A stretch of 64,000 nt of DNA from assembly GCF_018333235.1 (NCBI RefSeq), contig NZ_BORP01000001.1, forward strand, positions 806,001-870,000, written 5' to 3'. The DNA is from Ornithinibacillus bavariensis (GTDB taxonomy: Bacteria; Bacillota; Bacilli; Bacillales; Amphibacillaceae). Positions 37,893 to 48,415 of this stretch are shown here, piece by piece (position 1 is the first letter of the stretch; each line of letters opens with the position of its first letter). A program made the position numbers and the translations under genes. Under the pieces are notes generated by a model, which did not search any database, was not told the origin of the DNA, and saw nothing but the letters and a program-made list of their open reading frames with translations.

Positions 37893-40496
37893 ATGGCAAA
37901 ATATACACCAATGATGGAGCAATATTTGAAAATTAAAGCAGATCATCAAGATGCTTTTTTATTTTTTAGGCTGGGCGATTTCTATGAAATGTTTTTTGAA
38001 GATGCTATTAAGGCATCTAGGGAATTAGAAATAGTCTTAACGAAGCGAGATGGTGGACAGGATGAACCTATTCCAATGTGCGGAGTTCCGTATCACTCTG
38101 CTACAAATTACATCAGAACATTAGTTGAGAAGGGGTATAAAGTTGCCATTTGTGAGCAGGTAGAGGATCCGAAGACAGCTAAAGGAGTAGTAAAGCGAGA
38201 AGTTGTTCAACTCATAACCCCTGGAACTGTCATGGATAGTACAATGTTAAACGAACGGAATAATAATTTTATAGCTAGTCTTTCGCATTTTAAAGACGGT
38301 TCTTTTGTTGTAGTTTATTGTGATCTTTCAACAGGAGAGAGTAGGGTTGCCCATATTACATTAGGCTTTGATCGGGTCATTCACGAATTGTATAATCAAC
38401 CGATTAAAGAAATAGTCATTTCTTCTAATCTACCAGAGGATTTACAAAGACAGTTAAAGGACAGATTACAGGTAACATTGTCTTATCAGGATGAGGTTAC
38501 ATTTAATGGGGAATATCGAGATTTATGTGAAAATTTGAACGACGAAAGGCTTGTAAAATCGTTTAGTAGACTACTAAATTATGTACAATATACGCAAAAG
38601 CGTTCGTTAGATCATTTAAAGCAAGCAGAAATAATTGAGCTTGATCAATACCTATCTCTTGATATGTATTCGAAGCGTAATTTAGAATTAACCGAATCAA
38701 TACTCCGTAAGGGTAAACATGGTAGTTTATTATGGGTTTTAGATAGAACAGTTACTGCAATGGGATCTAGACTATTAAAGAAATGGTTGGAGCGACCGCT
38801 ATTAGATAAGCGGGTAATCGAAGAGCGATTATCTGTAGTTGAAGGATTTTTCCACGCCTTCCTAGAACGGGATTCTTTACGAGAAAGTCTAAAATCTGTA
38901 TATGATATGGAGCGACTTGCAGGTAGAATAGCATTTGGCAACGTGAACGCTAAGGACCTGATTCAATTAAAAAAGTCTTTAAAACGACTTCCCGATATCA
39001 AGGGATTATTGAATCAGTTTGATCATAAACAGATTAATGGACTTGCTTCTCAAATCGAATACCCAGAGGAATTGGTTAACCTATTGGAAACGAGTATTAT
39101 GGAGGATCCACCAATGTCCATCAAGGAAGGATCTATTATCAAAGATGGTTACCATGAGCAATTGGATCAATACCGAGATGCTTCACGAAATGGTAAACGT
39201 TGGATTGCTGAACTCGAGAAAAAAGAAAAACAGGAGACCAATATTAAATCCTTAAAAATCGGATATAATCGAGTTTTTGGATACTATATCGAAGTAACAA
39301 AAGCAAATCTCCACCTGTTACCAGAGGGTAAATATGAACGGAAGCAAACGTTAACGAACGCAGAACGGTTTATAACTCCTGAGCTAAAGGAAAAGGAGCA
39401 GTTAATTCTAGAAGCAGAGGAAAAAAGTGTTGATTTAGAATACGTGCTTTTTACTGAAATCCGCGAGAAAATTAAGGAACAAATACCACTAATTCAATAT
39501 CTTGCAGATGTGATTAGTAAGATTGACGTTTTACAAGCATTCGCTACGGTTAGTGAGGCTAATAACTATAAACGTCCAACATTCGTAGAGAAGAAGCTAC
39601 AAATTAAAAACGGTCGTCACCCTGTTATTGAACAAGTAATGGAAAATGATACGTTTGTACCAAATGATATTGTACTTGATGATGAAAAAAGTATTTTACT
39701 AATCACTGGTCCTAATATGTCTGGTAAAAGTACCTATATGAGGCAGCTTGCCCTAATTGCTATTATGGGACAAATTGGTTGCTTTGTGCCTTGTGATGAG
39801 GCAGAGCTTATTATTTTTGATCAGATATTTACGCGAATTGGTGCTGCAGATGATCTGGTTTCAGGACAAAGTACCTTTATGGTGGAGATGTTAGAAGCAA
39901 ATCATGCAATTGAAAATGCTACCGAAAGAAGCTTAATTTTGCTGGATGAAATTGGTCGAGGTACAAGTACGTATGATGGTATGGCCCTTGCACAGGCGAT
40001 TGTCGAGTATATTCACGATCATATTCATGCAAAGACATTATTCTCTACTCATTATCATGAATTAACAGCCCTAGAGGATAATCTGCCTAGATTACGGAAT
40101 ATTCATGTGCGAGCAGAGGAATATGAGGGGAATGTTGTATTTCTCCACCAAATAAAAGATGGTGCAGCAGATAAGAGCTATGGAATTCATGTAGCTAAGC
40201 TCGCTAATCTTCCGGATAAATTAATTAAACGCGCCAGCATTATTTTAAACCAGCTGGAGAACAATGATTCACAGACTTCCTACACTGAAGTAGAAGAAAC
40301 CAATCAGCTATCTTTCTTTGTAGAGGAAGAAGTGGAGCCTAAGAAATCAAAAACGATTGATAAAACAGATGAATTACTAATTCGTCAATTAACAGGACTA
40401 GACCTATTTGATATGACACCACTTGAAGCGATGAATGAGCTTCATCAACTACAAAAACTTGCAAAACAAAAGGTGAAAGCTAGCTTGCAAGAATAG
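37893..40496 (+). CDS. mutS: DNA mismatch repair protein MutS
   Basis: MutS recognises mismatches and small loops. The 867-residue protein has the mismatch-reading motif [15 protein letters not shown], Walker [14 protein letters not shown] near residue 610, and [16 protein letters not shown]-terminal region (about 800-867) matches the beta-clamp/tetramer segment. I chose ATG 37893 after TTGGAGG; the in-frame TTG 37878 overlaps that site. mutL follows after 15 bases. Confidence 0.98.
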   Translation: MAKYTPMMEQYLKIKADHQDAFLFFRLGDFYEMFFEDAIKASRELEIVLTKRDGGQDEPIPMCGVPYHSATNYIRTLVEKGYKVAICEQVEDPKTAKGVVKREVVQLITPGTVMDSTMLNERNNNFIASLSHFKDGSFVVVYCDLSTGESRVAHITLGFDRVIHELYNQPIKEIVISSNLPEDLQRQLKDRLQVTLSYQDEVTFNGEYRDLCENLNDERLVKSFSRLLNYVQYTQKRSLDHLKQAEIIELDQYLSLDMYSKRNLELTESILRKGKHGSLLWVLDRTVTAMGSRLLKKWLERPLLDKRVIEERLSVVEGFFHAFLERDSLRESLKSVYDMERLAGRIAFGNVNAKDLIQLKKSLKRLPDIKGLLNQFDHKQINGLASQIEYPEELVNLLETSIMEDPPMSIKEGSIIKDGYHEQLDQYRDASRNGKRWIAELEKKEKQETNIKSLKIGYNRVFGYYIEVTKANLHLLPEGKYERKQTLTNAERFITPELKEKEQLILEAEEKSVDLEYVLFTEIREKIKEQIPLIQYLADVISKIDVLQAFATVSEANNYKRPTFVEKKLQIKNGRHPVIEQVMENDTFVPNDIVLDDEKSILLITGPNMSGKSTYMRQLALIAIMGQIGCFVPCDEAELIIFDQIFTRIGAADDLVSGQSTFMVEMLEANHAIENATERSLILLDEIGRGTSTYDGMALAQAIVEYIHDHIHAKTLFSTHYHELTALEDNLPRLRNIHVRAEEYEGNVVFLHQIKDGAADKSYGIHVAKLANLPDKLIKRASIILNQLENNDSQTSYTEVEETNQLSFFVEEEVEPKKSKTIDKTDELLIRQLTGLDLFDMTPLEAMNELHQLQKLAKQKVKASLQE

Positions 40497-40511
40497 AAAG
40501 GGTTCTTTCTA

Positions 40512-42371
40512 ATGAAAATTTTTCAAATGCCTGATGCCTTAGCGAACAAAATAGCAGCGGGAGAGGTAGTCGAAAGACCTGCTTCCGTAGTCAAAGAGTT
40601 AGTTGAGAATAGTATTGATGCAGGTAGTACCTGGATCAAAATCGATATAGAGGAAGCAGGATTACAAGAAATTAAAATAACGGATAATGGAGAAGGGATG
40701 GCAGAGGAAGATGTCGAAAATGCCTTTCTCCGCCATGCTACAAGCAAAATTCGTAACGAACAAGATTTATTTCACGTGCAGACATTAGGCTTTCGTGGTG
40801 AAGCATTGGCAAGTATTGCTTCTGTTAGCCGTTTAACAATTAAGACTTCACAAGGAGATGGGGCTGGTACCTTTTTGTCACTAGAAGGAGGCATTGTTAC
40901 CGAAAGGGGTAGAAGCGATGCTAGAAAAGGTACAGAAATCACGGTCTCTGATTTATTTTATAATACGCCTGCTCGTTTAAAATATATGAAAACCATTCAT
41001 ACTGAATTAGGCCATATAACAGACCTTTTAAATCGATTAGCATTATCACACCCAGAGGTTCGATTTGAGGCGACCCATAATGGAAAACCATTGTTTAAAA
41101 CACCTGGAACTGGAGATATACTTCAGGTGATTGCTCAGGTTTATGGGATGGGTGTAGCGAGAAAAATGCTAAAGGTTGAAAAAGAAACACTAGACTTTAA
41201 GATTTATGGTTATATTGCAAAGCCGGAAATTACGCGGGCATCTAGATCTTATATTTCGATAATATTAAATGGAAGATACATTAAGAGTATACCATTAAAT
41301 CAGGCGATATTAAGAGGTTATCACACGCTTCTACCTATTGGACGTTCTCCTATTGTGGTTCTAAGCATTCAAATGGATCCAATATTAGTTGATGTGAATG
41401 TACATCCAACGAAATTAGAAGCCCGATTTAGTAAGGATAAAGAGTTATTTGCATTAGTTGAAGAAATGATACGAGAAAGTTTTCGACAAACTCGTTTAAT
41501 ACCAGAAATTGAAGGAAAGCGGATGGAAAAGCCGAAGCAATCCATTCAACATACAATGGACTTTGGGAAGTCCGAACAGTTTTCTAGAGAAACTATGTCC
41601 GTTCCAAACACATATTACCAGCAGCCTATTATAGATTCACAGGTTAATGACAATACAATTGGAATTCAGTTAGAAGATGCTCCCAAAGAAATACAGAATA
41701 CCGCTGACAGTATGTTAATAGAAGATTATACAAAAAATATAAATGATATTCCTTCTGTTCATGAAGAAGCTATAGTTACTGATAACGAAAGAGTACCAAT
41801 GATGTATCCAATCGGCCAACTACAGGGTACTTACATCCTCGCCCAGAATGAAAATGGTTTTTACATGATTGATCAGCATGCTGCTCAGGAACGTATTAAA
41901 TATGAATTTTTCAAGAAAAAGTTAGGTCAAACGACTAATGAAGTTCAAGAGCTTCTTATTCCGTTGACCTTCGAATTCTCGAAACAAGAATCCATTTTTA
42001 TTGAACACTATAAAGATTCACTAGAAAAGGTTGGCTTATTTTTTGAAAGCTTTGGGAATCAAACGTATATTATCCGCGCACATCCAAATTGGTTTCCAAA
42101 GGGTTTTGAGGAAGAGGTTATCCGCGAAATGATTGAGCAAATCATGGAGGGTGAAAAAATTGATATTGAATCGATACGTGAGGAAGCAGCTATTTTAATG
42201 TCCTGTAAACGGTCCATTAAAGCAAATCATTATTTGAATAACGATGATATGTTTCGATTATTAGAGGACTTGCGTAAAACTACTGATCCATTCACATGTC
42301 CTCATGGACGACCAATCATCATCCATTTTTCTACGTACGAACTGGAAAAAATGTTCAAACGAGTGATGTAA
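40512..42371 (+). CDS. mutL: DNA mismatch repair protein MutL
   Basis: The 619-residue MutL has the GHKL ATPase motifs ([57 protein letters not shown]) and the C-terminal endonuclease motif [12 protein letters not shown] (DQHA-x2-E-x4-E type), so it should be a nicking MutL, as expected in a methyl-independent system. It is co-transcribed with mutS. Confidence 0.98.
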   Translation: MKIFQMPDALANKIAAGEVVERPASVVKELVENSIDAGSTWIKIDIEEAGLQEIKITDNGEGMAEEDVENAFLRHATSKIRNEQDLFHVQTLGFRGEALASIASVSRLTIKTSQGDGAGTFLSLEGGIVTERGRSDARKGTEITVSDLFYNTPARLKYMKTIHTELGHITDLLNRLALSHPEVRFEATHNGKPLFKTPGTGDILQVIAQVYGMGVARKMLKVEKETLDFKIYGYIAKPEITRASRSYISIILNGRYIKSIPLNQAILRGYHTLLPIGRSPIVVLSIQMDPILVDVNVHPTKLEARFSKDKELFALVEEMIRESFRQTRLIPEIEGKRMEKPKQSIQHTMDFGKSEQFSRETMSVPNTYYQQPIIDSQVNDNTIGIQLEDAPKEIQNTADSMLIEDYTKNINDIPSVHEEAIVTDNERVPMMYPIGQLQGTYILAQNENGFYMIDQHAAQERIKYEFFKKKLGQTTNEVQELLIPLTFEFSKQESIFIEHYKDSLEKVGLFFESFGNQTYIIRAHPNWFPKGFEEEVIREMIEQIMEGEKIDIESIREEAAILMSCKRSIKANHYLNNDDMFRLLEDLRKTTDPFTCPHGRPIIIHFSTYELEKMFKRVM

Positions 42372-42520
42372 TAGGTATAAAACCAGAGCACTTCGCAAAT
42401 GATAATAAGAACAGCTTAGGGTGTCTACTGCTACAATTATTCGAGACAAAGAGCAATGAAGCATGTTCAGGAAGCTTCATTGGCGCCTATAGCTAGATAT
42501 CTAGAAAAGGTGGAGTGCTC
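42372..42520 (+). other. Structured intergenic stretch between mutL and dps
   Basis: It holds an 8-base hairpin (AATGAAGC 42455-42462 with GCTTCATT 42474-42481), a 12-base palindrome CTAGATATCTAG (42493-42504) and a weak outer pairing ATAGG / CCTAT. There is no T tract. A half-site TGATAAT resembles Fur/PerR operators but has no partner. Confidence 0.4.
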
Positions 42521-42970
42521 ATGGAAAATCAAAGCTTAATAAATTTTTTGAATCAATTACTCTCGAATCAATTTGTCATGTATGTAAAACTTCATCGCTA
42601 TCATTGGTTTGTTCAAGGTCGCCATTTTTATCAGCTCCACGCATTGTTTGAAGAGATGTATACAAAATTTGCCGAAGATCTTGATGCTGTTGCAGAAAGA
42701 ATTTTGATGATTGATGGGAAGCCTTTAGCAACGATGTCTAAATACCTAAAAGAAGCCACACTAGTAGAAGCGAATGCTGACGATAAAGAAGATGAAATGA
42801 TAGATCAGCTACATGAGGATTATAAGCAATTAGCTTCGGAAATTCGGGAACAAGGCTTCAAGCTTGCTGATGAGCGACAGGATGAACCAACAAAGGATTT
42901 ATTAATTACACTACTAGGAAGCTACGAAAAATTTATTTGGATGCTTTCCGCATATCGTGCATATAAATAA
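42521..42970 (+). CDS. Dps family ferritin-like DNA-binding protein
   Basis: A 149-residue member of the Dps family, which stores iron and protects DNA from peroxide. The ferroxidase-centre pattern is clear: HRYHWFVQGRHFYQLHALFE then EDLDAVAERILMIDGKP. I chose ATG 42521 after AAAGGTGGAG; an in-frame GTG lies six bases upstream. Its place between mutL and miaA differs from B. subtilis, where no dps gene occurs here. Confidence 0.9.
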   Translation: MENQSLINFLNQLLSNQFVMYVKLHRYHWFVQGRHFYQLHALFEEMYTKFAEDLDAVAERILMIDGKPLATMSKYLKEATLVEANADDKEDEMIDQLHEDYKQLASEIREQGFKLADERQDEPTKDLLITLLGSYEKFIWMLSAYRAYK

Positions 42971-42991
42971 GTAATATTTAGGGGAAAGAGA

Positions 42992-43924
42992 ATGAAACAA
43001 AAAGTGATAGCTATTGTTGGACCAACAGCTGTTGGTAAAACAATGCTAAGTATAGAGATCGCAAAGAGGTTTAATGGAGAAATAATTAGTGGCGATTCCA
43101 TGCAAGTTTATCGGGGCATGGATATTGGCACTGCTAAAATTACAGAAGAAGAAATGCAAGGTATTCCACATCATATGCTTAATATTAAAAACCCCGATGA
43201 GAGCTTTTCTGTGGCAGATTTCCAGTATTATGTTCAACAATATATAGAGGAAATTGCATCAAGAAACCGTCTTCCAATTATTGTGGGAGGGAGCGGTCTG
43301 TACATACAAGCAGTACTTCAAGGTTATAATTTTTCTGATGAAAAGAGGGATGACGTTCTAACACAAAAACTAGAAGCTGAAATGAATACCCTAGGAATTG
43401 AACCATTGTTTCGTCGTTTAGAAGTAATTGATCCAATTCAAGCAGCGAAAATTCATCCTCACAATTTTAGAAGAGTGATTAGGGCACTTGAAATATATGA
43501 AAAAACCGGTTTAACCATGACTGAATATCAGCAGAGACAATCGAATGAAAGTCCATATGATAGCATGTTAATCGGGCTTGAAATGGAACGTGACATTCTG
43601 TATAACCGTATTAATAACCGAATAGATGAAATGGTTTCGAATGGGTTAATAGACGAGGTTCGAATTTTGCTGGATAATGGTTATGAAAACTATCAATCAA
43701 TGAAAGCAATCGGTTATAAGGAATTAATCCCTTATGTAAAGGGTGAGAAAGGCTTAGAGGACTGTCTTGAGTTATTAAAGCGGAACTCAAGACGATATGC
43801 TAAGAGGCAATTTACTTGGTTTAAGAATAAAATGGATGTTAATTGGTATAAACTTGAACCATTAACATTAAATGAGAAATTTGCTGAGATTTTTACAGCT
43901 TTAGCAGGATTTCTAAAAAGATAA
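42992..43924 (+). CDS. miaA: tRNA dimethylallyltransferase
   Basis: MiaA transfers dimethylallyl to A37 of tRNAs that read UNN codons; MiaB then adds a methylthio group. The 310-residue protein has the P-loop GPTAVGKT, SGDSMQVYRGMDIGTAK and the C-terminal RRYAKRQFTWFKN. It starts ATG 42992 after GGGGAAAG. miaA-hfq is the conserved pair. Confidence 0.97.
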   Translation: MKQKVIAIVGPTAVGKTMLSIEIAKRFNGEIISGDSMQVYRGMDIGTAKITEEEMQGIPHHMLNIKNPDESFSVADFQYYVQQYIEEIASRNRLPIIVGGSGLYIQAVLQGYNFSDEKRDDVLTQKLEAEMNTLGIEPLFRRLEVIDPIQAAKIHPHNFRRVIRALEIYEKTGLTMTEYQQRQSNESPYDSMLIGLEMERDILYNRINNRIDEMVSNGLIDEVRILLDNGYENYQSMKAIGYKELIPYVKGEKGLEDCLELLKRNSRRYAKRQFTWFKNKMDVNWYKLEPLTLNEKFAEIFTALAGFLKR

Positions 43925-43965
43925 GTAGAATTATATAGTATAGATAGAAAAGAGGAGGAAATGTG

Positions 43966-44190
43966 ATGGCACAAACGGTAAATATCCAGGATCAATACTT
44001 AAATCAATTGCGAAAAGAACATATCTCAGTCACTGTATTTTTAACGAACGGATTTCAGCTAAGAGGGATCATCAAGGCATTCGATAATTTTACGGTATTG
44101 TTAGAGTCTGAAGGAAAGCAACAGCTCATCTTTAAGCATGCTATATCCACATTTGCACCAGCTAAAAATGTAAATCTTGATAAAGAATAA
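43966..44190 (+). CDS. hfq: RNA chaperone Hfq
   Basis: A 74-residue Sm-like protein with [20 protein letters not shown] and [20 protein letters not shown], then KHAISTFAP (the Sm2 motif). It forms hexamers that bind small RNAs and A-rich tails. ATG 43966 lies seven bases after AGGAGG; the in-frame GTG three bases upstream is less well spaced. A long terminator follows. Confidence 0.97.
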   Translation: MAQTVNIQDQYLNQLRKEHISVTVFLTNGFQLRGIIKAFDNFTVLLESEGKQQLIFKHAISTFAPAKNVNLDKE

Positions 44191-44219
44191 GTAATAGCTT
44201 AACCAATTAAGTAGTGCAT

Positions 44220-44282
44220 AAAAGGTCTGTTCTCCCTCCAGTACATTACAATTTATTGTACGGTGGGATACAGACCTTTTTC
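44220..44282 (+). terminator. Long terminator after hfq
   Basis: Arms AAAAGGTCTGT...TCCC and GGGA..ACAGACCTTTT enclose an inner GTACA / TGTAC stem. T5 follows. Confidence 0.88.
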
Positions 44283-44357
44283 TAAGTTAAGAATATAGGC
44301 ATTTGTCACAACTTATTACTTCCAGACGTATAATATGTTGACTAAGGAGTGATAAAG

Positions 44358-45293
44358 TTGGCATCTCAAAAGATTCATCAAAAAAATGGTCAAATAAATA
44401 TTGTATTACATGATAATAAGGTAACGAAAACGGAAGAACATAACAATCAACATTATCATGGAAAAGCCCCCTTTGCTCACATCGATCAAGAGCTTTCCTC
44501 CTTTGTAGGGATGGAGAGCTTAAAGCGAAAAATTAAAGAGATCTATGCAACAATTATTATTAATGAAAAACGGAGTCAGATGGGTCTAACCAATACAAAG
44601 CAGGTTTTGCATATGTTGTTTAAAGGGAATCCTGGTACAGGAAAAACAACTGTAGCTAGAAAGCTGGCTAAAATATATTTTGATATGAATCTTTTGTCAA
44701 AAGGACATTTTATCGAAGCGGAGAGGGCTGATTTAGTTGGTGAATATATTGGTCAAACTGCCCAAAAAACTCGTTCACTAATTCAAAAGGCAATGGGGGG
44801 AATTCTATTTATCGATGAGGCATATTCTCTTGCAAGAGGTGGAGAAAGAGATTTTGGTAAAGAAGCCATCGATACCCTAGTTAAACATATGGAGGATAGT
44901 GGAGGAGACTTTGTCTTAATTTTAGCTGGTTATCCGTATGAGATGGACCGATTTTTAACACTTAATCCTGGACTTAAATCCAGATTTCCATTTATTTTAG
45001 ATTTTCCAGACTATGAGGTTGATCAATTGATGGAAATCGCAAGGCAAATGGCTTCTGATCGAGAGTATAAACTATCCAAGGATGCGGAATGGAAGCTGAG
45101 GAACTTTTTATATAAGCAACGTAATAATCCTGGAAGAAATTTTTCCAATGCTAGATTTATCCGAAATGTTATTGAACATGCCATCCGAATGCAAGCGGTA
45201 CGTCTACTATACAAGGACAGTATATCTCCAGACGAACTAATACTATTGACTGGTAATGATTTAAAGTTAGAAGATATGGACGCAATATGGTAA
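44358..45293 (+). CDS. spoVK: Stage V sporulation protein K (AAA ATPase)
   Basis: A 311-residue CbxX/CfqX-type AAA ATPase with Walker A FKGNPGTGKTT near residue 95, Walker B GILFIDEAYSLARGG, and GLKSRFPFILDFPDY. SpoVK is needed for spore maturation in B. subtilis. I favour TTG 44358, six bases after AAGGAGTG; the in-frame GTG 44349 overlaps that site. It stands between hfq and hflX as in B. subtilis. Confidence 0.93.
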   Translation: MASQKIHQKNGQINIVLHDNKVTKTEEHNNQHYHGKAPFAHIDQELSSFVGMESLKRKIKEIYATIIINEKRSQMGLTNTKQVLHMLFKGNPGTGKTTVARKLAKIYFDMNLLSKGHFIEAERADLVGEYIGQTAQKTRSLIQKAMGGILFIDEAYSLARGGERDFGKEAIDTLVKHMEDSGGDFVLILAGYPYEMDRFLTLNPGLKSRFPFILDFPDYEVDQLMEIARQMASDREYKLSKDAEWKLRNFLYKQRNNPGRNFSNARFIRNVIEHAIRMQAVRLLYKDSISPDELILLTGNDLKLEDMDAIW

Positions 45294-45345
45294 TGTCAAT
45301 ATACGAATAATTATTGTAGAATCATCTTAGGAAAGGTTGTAATAC

Positions 45346-46587
45346 ATGTCGAAGGAAAAAATTCTAATCATTGCCGTTAAGAAGCCAAACCAGCAGGATG
45401 ATTTATTTGAGTCCTCCCTTCAAGAATTGATATCTCTAGCCGATACGGCAGGTGGAGAGGTTCTGGAAGTGGTTACGCAAAATAGGGAACGAATACATTC
45501 TGCTTTTTATATTGGTGAAGGTAAAATGGCAGAAATTAAGGAAATAATTGACCAGCTAGATATTGAATTAATTATAGCGAATGATGAATTATCTGCTAGC
45601 CAATCAAGAAATTTAAGCCAATTTCTTGATGCTAGGGTAATCGATCGAAGTCAATTGATCTTAGATATCTTTGCTGGTAGAGCTAGAACAAAGGAAGGGA
45701 AGCTCCAGGTAGAATTGGCTCAGCTGGAATATTTACTTCCGAGATTACGAGGTCAAGGAGTAGCGCTATCCCGACTCGGTGGAGGGATTGGAACAAGAGG
45801 TCCAGGGGAAACAAAGCTTGAAACAGATAGGCGTCATATTAGCAGAAGAATTGACGATATTAAACGGAGATTAAAGCAAGTTGTAAAGCAGCGTGATCAA
45901 TATCGTAAACGGAGAAAAACAAATGACGTTTTCCAAATCGCCATTGTTGGTTATACAAACGCAGGAAAATCGACCTTGTTTAATCGTTTAACAAATAGTG
46001 AATCATTAGAAGAAAATAAACTATTTGCTACACTAGATCCATTAACAAGAAAAATTCATTTTCCGTCTGGCTTTGAATCATTACTTACTGACACGGTTGG
46101 ATTTATTCAACATTTACCTACAACACTTATTGCTGCGTTTCGTTCTACGCTTGAAGAGGTAAAGGAAGCTGATTTCATATTACATGTCGTGGATAGCTCC
46201 CATCCTGACCATGAGCAGCATCAGAGAACCGTTATAGGACTATTAGAAGAGTTAGATAGTAGTACCATTCCAATGCTAACTGTATACAATAAAAAGGATT
46301 TGCTCGAAAAGGATTTTATCCCAATGAATCATCCTTATATTATGATTAGTGCTTATAATAACGAAGATTTATTAGGGCTACGTGAAAAAGTGGAAGAGGT
46401 ATTAATAAAAGAATGGGAATCCTACCAGATTAGAGTGAAAGCTGATAATGGCCAATTGCTAAATCGTTTAGGGCATGAGACAATAATTACCGAGAAAAAA
46501 TTTGATAATGAGACAGAAACATATGTAGTAAGTGGATATATCCGGATGGATCATCCACTACAAGGCACTGTAAAGGAGAAAGCATAA
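45346..46587 (+). CDS. hflX: GTPase HflX
   Basis: HflX is a ribosome-splitting GTPase that rescues stalled or hibernating ribosomes under stress. The 413-residue protein has an N-terminal HflX domain ending with RLGGGIGTRGPGETKLETDR, a coiled linker, and the G domain with G1 GYTNAGKS, G3 DTVGFI and G4 YNKKD. AAAGGTTG lies before ATG 45346. ynbB follows after three bases. Confidence 0.95.
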   Translation: MSKEKILIIAVKKPNQQDDLFESSLQELISLADTAGGEVLEVVTQNRERIHSAFYIGEGKMAEIKEIIDQLDIELIIANDELSASQSRNLSQFLDARVIDRSQLILDIFAGRARTKEGKLQVELAQLEYLLPRLRGQGVALSRLGGGIGTRGPGETKLETDRRHISRRIDDIKRRLKQVVKQRDQYRKRRKTNDVFQIAIVGYTNAGKSTLFNRLTNSESLEENKLFATLDPLTRKIHFPSGFESLLTDTVGFIQHLPTTLIAAFRSTLEEVKEADFILHVVDSSHPDHEQHQRTVIGLLEELDSSTIPMLTVYNKKDLLEKDFIPMNHPYIMISAYNNEDLLGLREKVEEVLIKEWESYQIRVKADNGQLLNRLGHETIITEKKFDNETETYVVSGYIRMDHPLQGTVKEKA

Positions 46588-46590
46588 GAG

Positions 46591-47826
46591 ATGTTGGAAG
46601 AAGTAGTATTAAAAGCAGAACAAGACATTGCAGTTATTCATGCCAATATAAATCGCACGGTAGAGAAAAATCAGAAAAGGGTACTAGAAGCATTCAAAAA
46701 CAATCGAGTTAGTGATAGCCACTTTAATTCGACTAGTGGCTATGGCTATGATGATATGGGACGAGATACCTTAGAATCTGTATATGCTGAAGTATTTGGC
46801 GGGGAGTCCGCTATCGTTCGGCCGCAGTTAGTATCTGGAACGCATGCCATCACAACGGTTTTATATGGCTTGCTTAGACCAGGTGACGAATTAATGTACA
46901 TTACTGGCAAACCATATGACACATTAGAGGAAGTTATCGGGACAAGAGGAGAGAATACAGGCTCTCTAAGAGAATACCAGATTTCCTATAAAGAGGTTTC
47001 CCTAACTAGTGAGGGAAGAATAGATTATCCAAAGGTGAAAGAGCAGATTAATCAGCACACCAAGGTCGTAGCTATTCAGCGCTCTAAAGGATACGCAGAT
47101 CGCCCGTCCTTTTCAATAGAGGACATTAAGGAAATGGTAACATTTGTTAAAAGTATTCGAAACGATATTATAATATTTGTTGATAACTGCTATGGGGAAT
47201 TTGTGGAAGCAAGAGAGCCATTACATGTTGGAGCAGATATAATTGCAGGTTCATTAATTAAAAACCCAGGCGGTGGCATTGTCCGAGCTGGTGGATATAT
47301 TGTTGGAAAAGAAAATCTGGTTACATTATGTGCTTATCGTTTAACCGCACCTGGTTTAGGGAAAGAGGTTGGTGCTACATTTAATGTTCTGCAGGAAATG
47401 TTCCAAGGGTTTTTCCTTGCTCCACATGTTGTAGGAGAGGCATTAAAGGGAGCTGTTTTTACCTCACGATTTCTTGAACTGTTAGGTTTTATGACAAAAC
47501 CTGATTATCAATCGGATAGAACGGATCTTATACAGTCTGTAACATTCCAAACCGCAGAGCAAATGGTTGCTTTCTGTCAGGAAATACAAAAGAACTCTCC
47601 AGTTAATTCATATGTGACTCCATATCCAAGTGAAATGCCTGGCTATGAGGATGATGTCATTATGGCAGCTGGAACATTTATTCAAGGCTCAAGTATTGAA
47701 CTGTCTGCAGATGGGCCGATTAGAGAGCCATACACAGCATTTGTCCAAGGTGGATTAACCTATGCACATGTAAAAATTGCGATTATAGAGGCTGCACAGG
47801 TAATGTTAGAGAAAATGAAAGCATAA
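46591..47826 (+). CDS. ynbB: YnbB, PLP-dependent lyase-like protein
   Basis: A 411-residue fold-type I PLP enzyme of the methionine gamma-lyase / aluminium-resistance family. The cofactor lysine is probably in IAGSLIKNPGGGIVRAGGY, and VDNCYGEFVEAREP holds the PLP-contacting Asp. AAAGGAG lies about 11 bases upstream, inside hflX. The physiological reaction is not established. It follows hflX and precedes glnRA, matching B. subtilis. Confidence 0.9.
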   Translation: MLEEVVLKAEQDIAVIHANINRTVEKNQKRVLEAFKNNRVSDSHFNSTSGYGYDDMGRDTLESVYAEVFGGESAIVRPQLVSGTHAITTVLYGLLRPGDELMYITGKPYDTLEEVIGTRGENTGSLREYQISYKEVSLTSEGRIDYPKVKEQINQHTKVVAIQRSKGYADRPSFSIEDIKEMVTFVKSIRNDIIIFVDNCYGEFVEAREPLHVGADIIAGSLIKNPGGGIVRAGGYIVGKENLVTLCAYRLTAPGLGKEVGATFNVLQEMFQGFFLAPHVVGEALKGAVFTSRFLELLGFMTKPDYQSDRTDLIQSVTFQTAEQMVAFCQEIQKNSPVNSYVTPYPSEMPGYEDDVIMAAGTFIQGSSIELSADGPIREPYTAFVQGGLTYAHVKIAIIEAAQVMLEKMKA

Positions 47827-47827
47827 T

Positions 47828-47863
47828 GAATAGTCAGTAGGAATGGTTCCTGCTGACTATTCT
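47828..47863 (+). terminator. Terminator after ynbB
   Basis: Stem AATAGTCAGTAGGAA / TTCCTGCTGACTATT with one G-U pair; the T tract behind it is short and interrupted. Confidence 0.75.
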
Positions 47864-47893
47864 ATTACATAAGTTTTACAGAATTTATCCTTG

Positions 47894-47910
47894 TGTTAAG
47901 TTATCTAACA
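47894..47910 (+). promoter_or_regulatory. GlnR/TnrA box 1
   Basis: TGTTAAGTTATCTAACA is a perfect match to TGTNA-N7-TNACA. It lies just upstream of the -35 box of glnR. Confidence 0.88.
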
Positions 47911-47915
47911 TGTTA

Positions 47916-47944
47916 TTGACAGAATACCTTACACGTAATATAAT
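47916..47944 (+). promoter_or_regulatory. glnRA promoter with overlapping GlnR box 2
   Basis: Consensus TTGACA (47916-47921) and TATAAT (47939-47944) have a 17-base spacer. TGACAGAATACCTTACA (47917-47933), a second GlnR-type site with one mismatch, overlaps the -35 box and spacer, as expected for autorepression. Confidence 0.88.
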
Positions 47945-47971
47945 TTTGAATGTTAAAGGGAGGTCTTAGTC

Positions 47972-48370
47972 ATGAATGATAAGGATCGTCGTTCCATGCC
48001 TCTATTTGCGATTGGAATTGTTATGAAGCTAACAGAATTAACCGCTAGACAAATTCGTTATTATGAAGAGCATGGGCTAGTTACTCCAGAAAGAACTTCT
48101 GGAAATCAACGATTGTTTTCATTTAATGATGTTGATCGTCTTCTTGAGATTAAAAACTACTTGGATAAGGGTTTGAACCTTGCAGGAATTAAGCTTTTAC
48201 TTACAGGCGAAGAAGAGAGAGAAGAAAAGCAAGAAGTGAGTAATAAGCAACCCAAACTATCTGAACGAGAACTTAGAGAAATCTTGAGAAGAGAAATTAA
48301 TGATGCTGGAAGATTCGGAAGAGCAAGCCTCCGCCAAGGAGAATTAGCACGGTTTTTTACGCAACGCTAA
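47972..48370 (+). CDS. glnR: Glutamine synthetase repressor GlnR (MerR family)
   Basis: A 132-residue MerR-type repressor with the DNA-binding region [20 protein letters not shown] and a C-terminal tail that in B. subtilis senses feedback-inhibited glutamine synthetase. AAGGGAGG lies before ATG 47972. Two GlnR boxes overlap its promoter, so it should repress its own operon when glutamine is plentiful. glnA follows after 45 bases. Confidence 0.96.
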   Translation: MNDKDRRSMPLFAIGIVMKLTELTARQIRYYEEHGLVTPERTSGNQRLFSFNDVDRLLEIKNYLDKGLNLAGIKLLLTGEEEREEKQEVSNKQPKLSERELREILRREINDAGRFGRASLRQGELARFFTQR

Positions 48371-48415
48371 GGAATGGTGAGTAGGTACAGCTCTAAAAAC
48401 GTAGGAGGAGATTTT

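Noticed and set aside
42400-42420. PerR or Fur box before dps
   Set aside because: Only one half-site (TGATAAT) is present; the second half does not match.
42296-42496. 66-codon + ORF at the mutL end
   Set aside because: It begins inside mutL in another frame and ends in the intergenic hairpin region; no ribosome site or family pattern.
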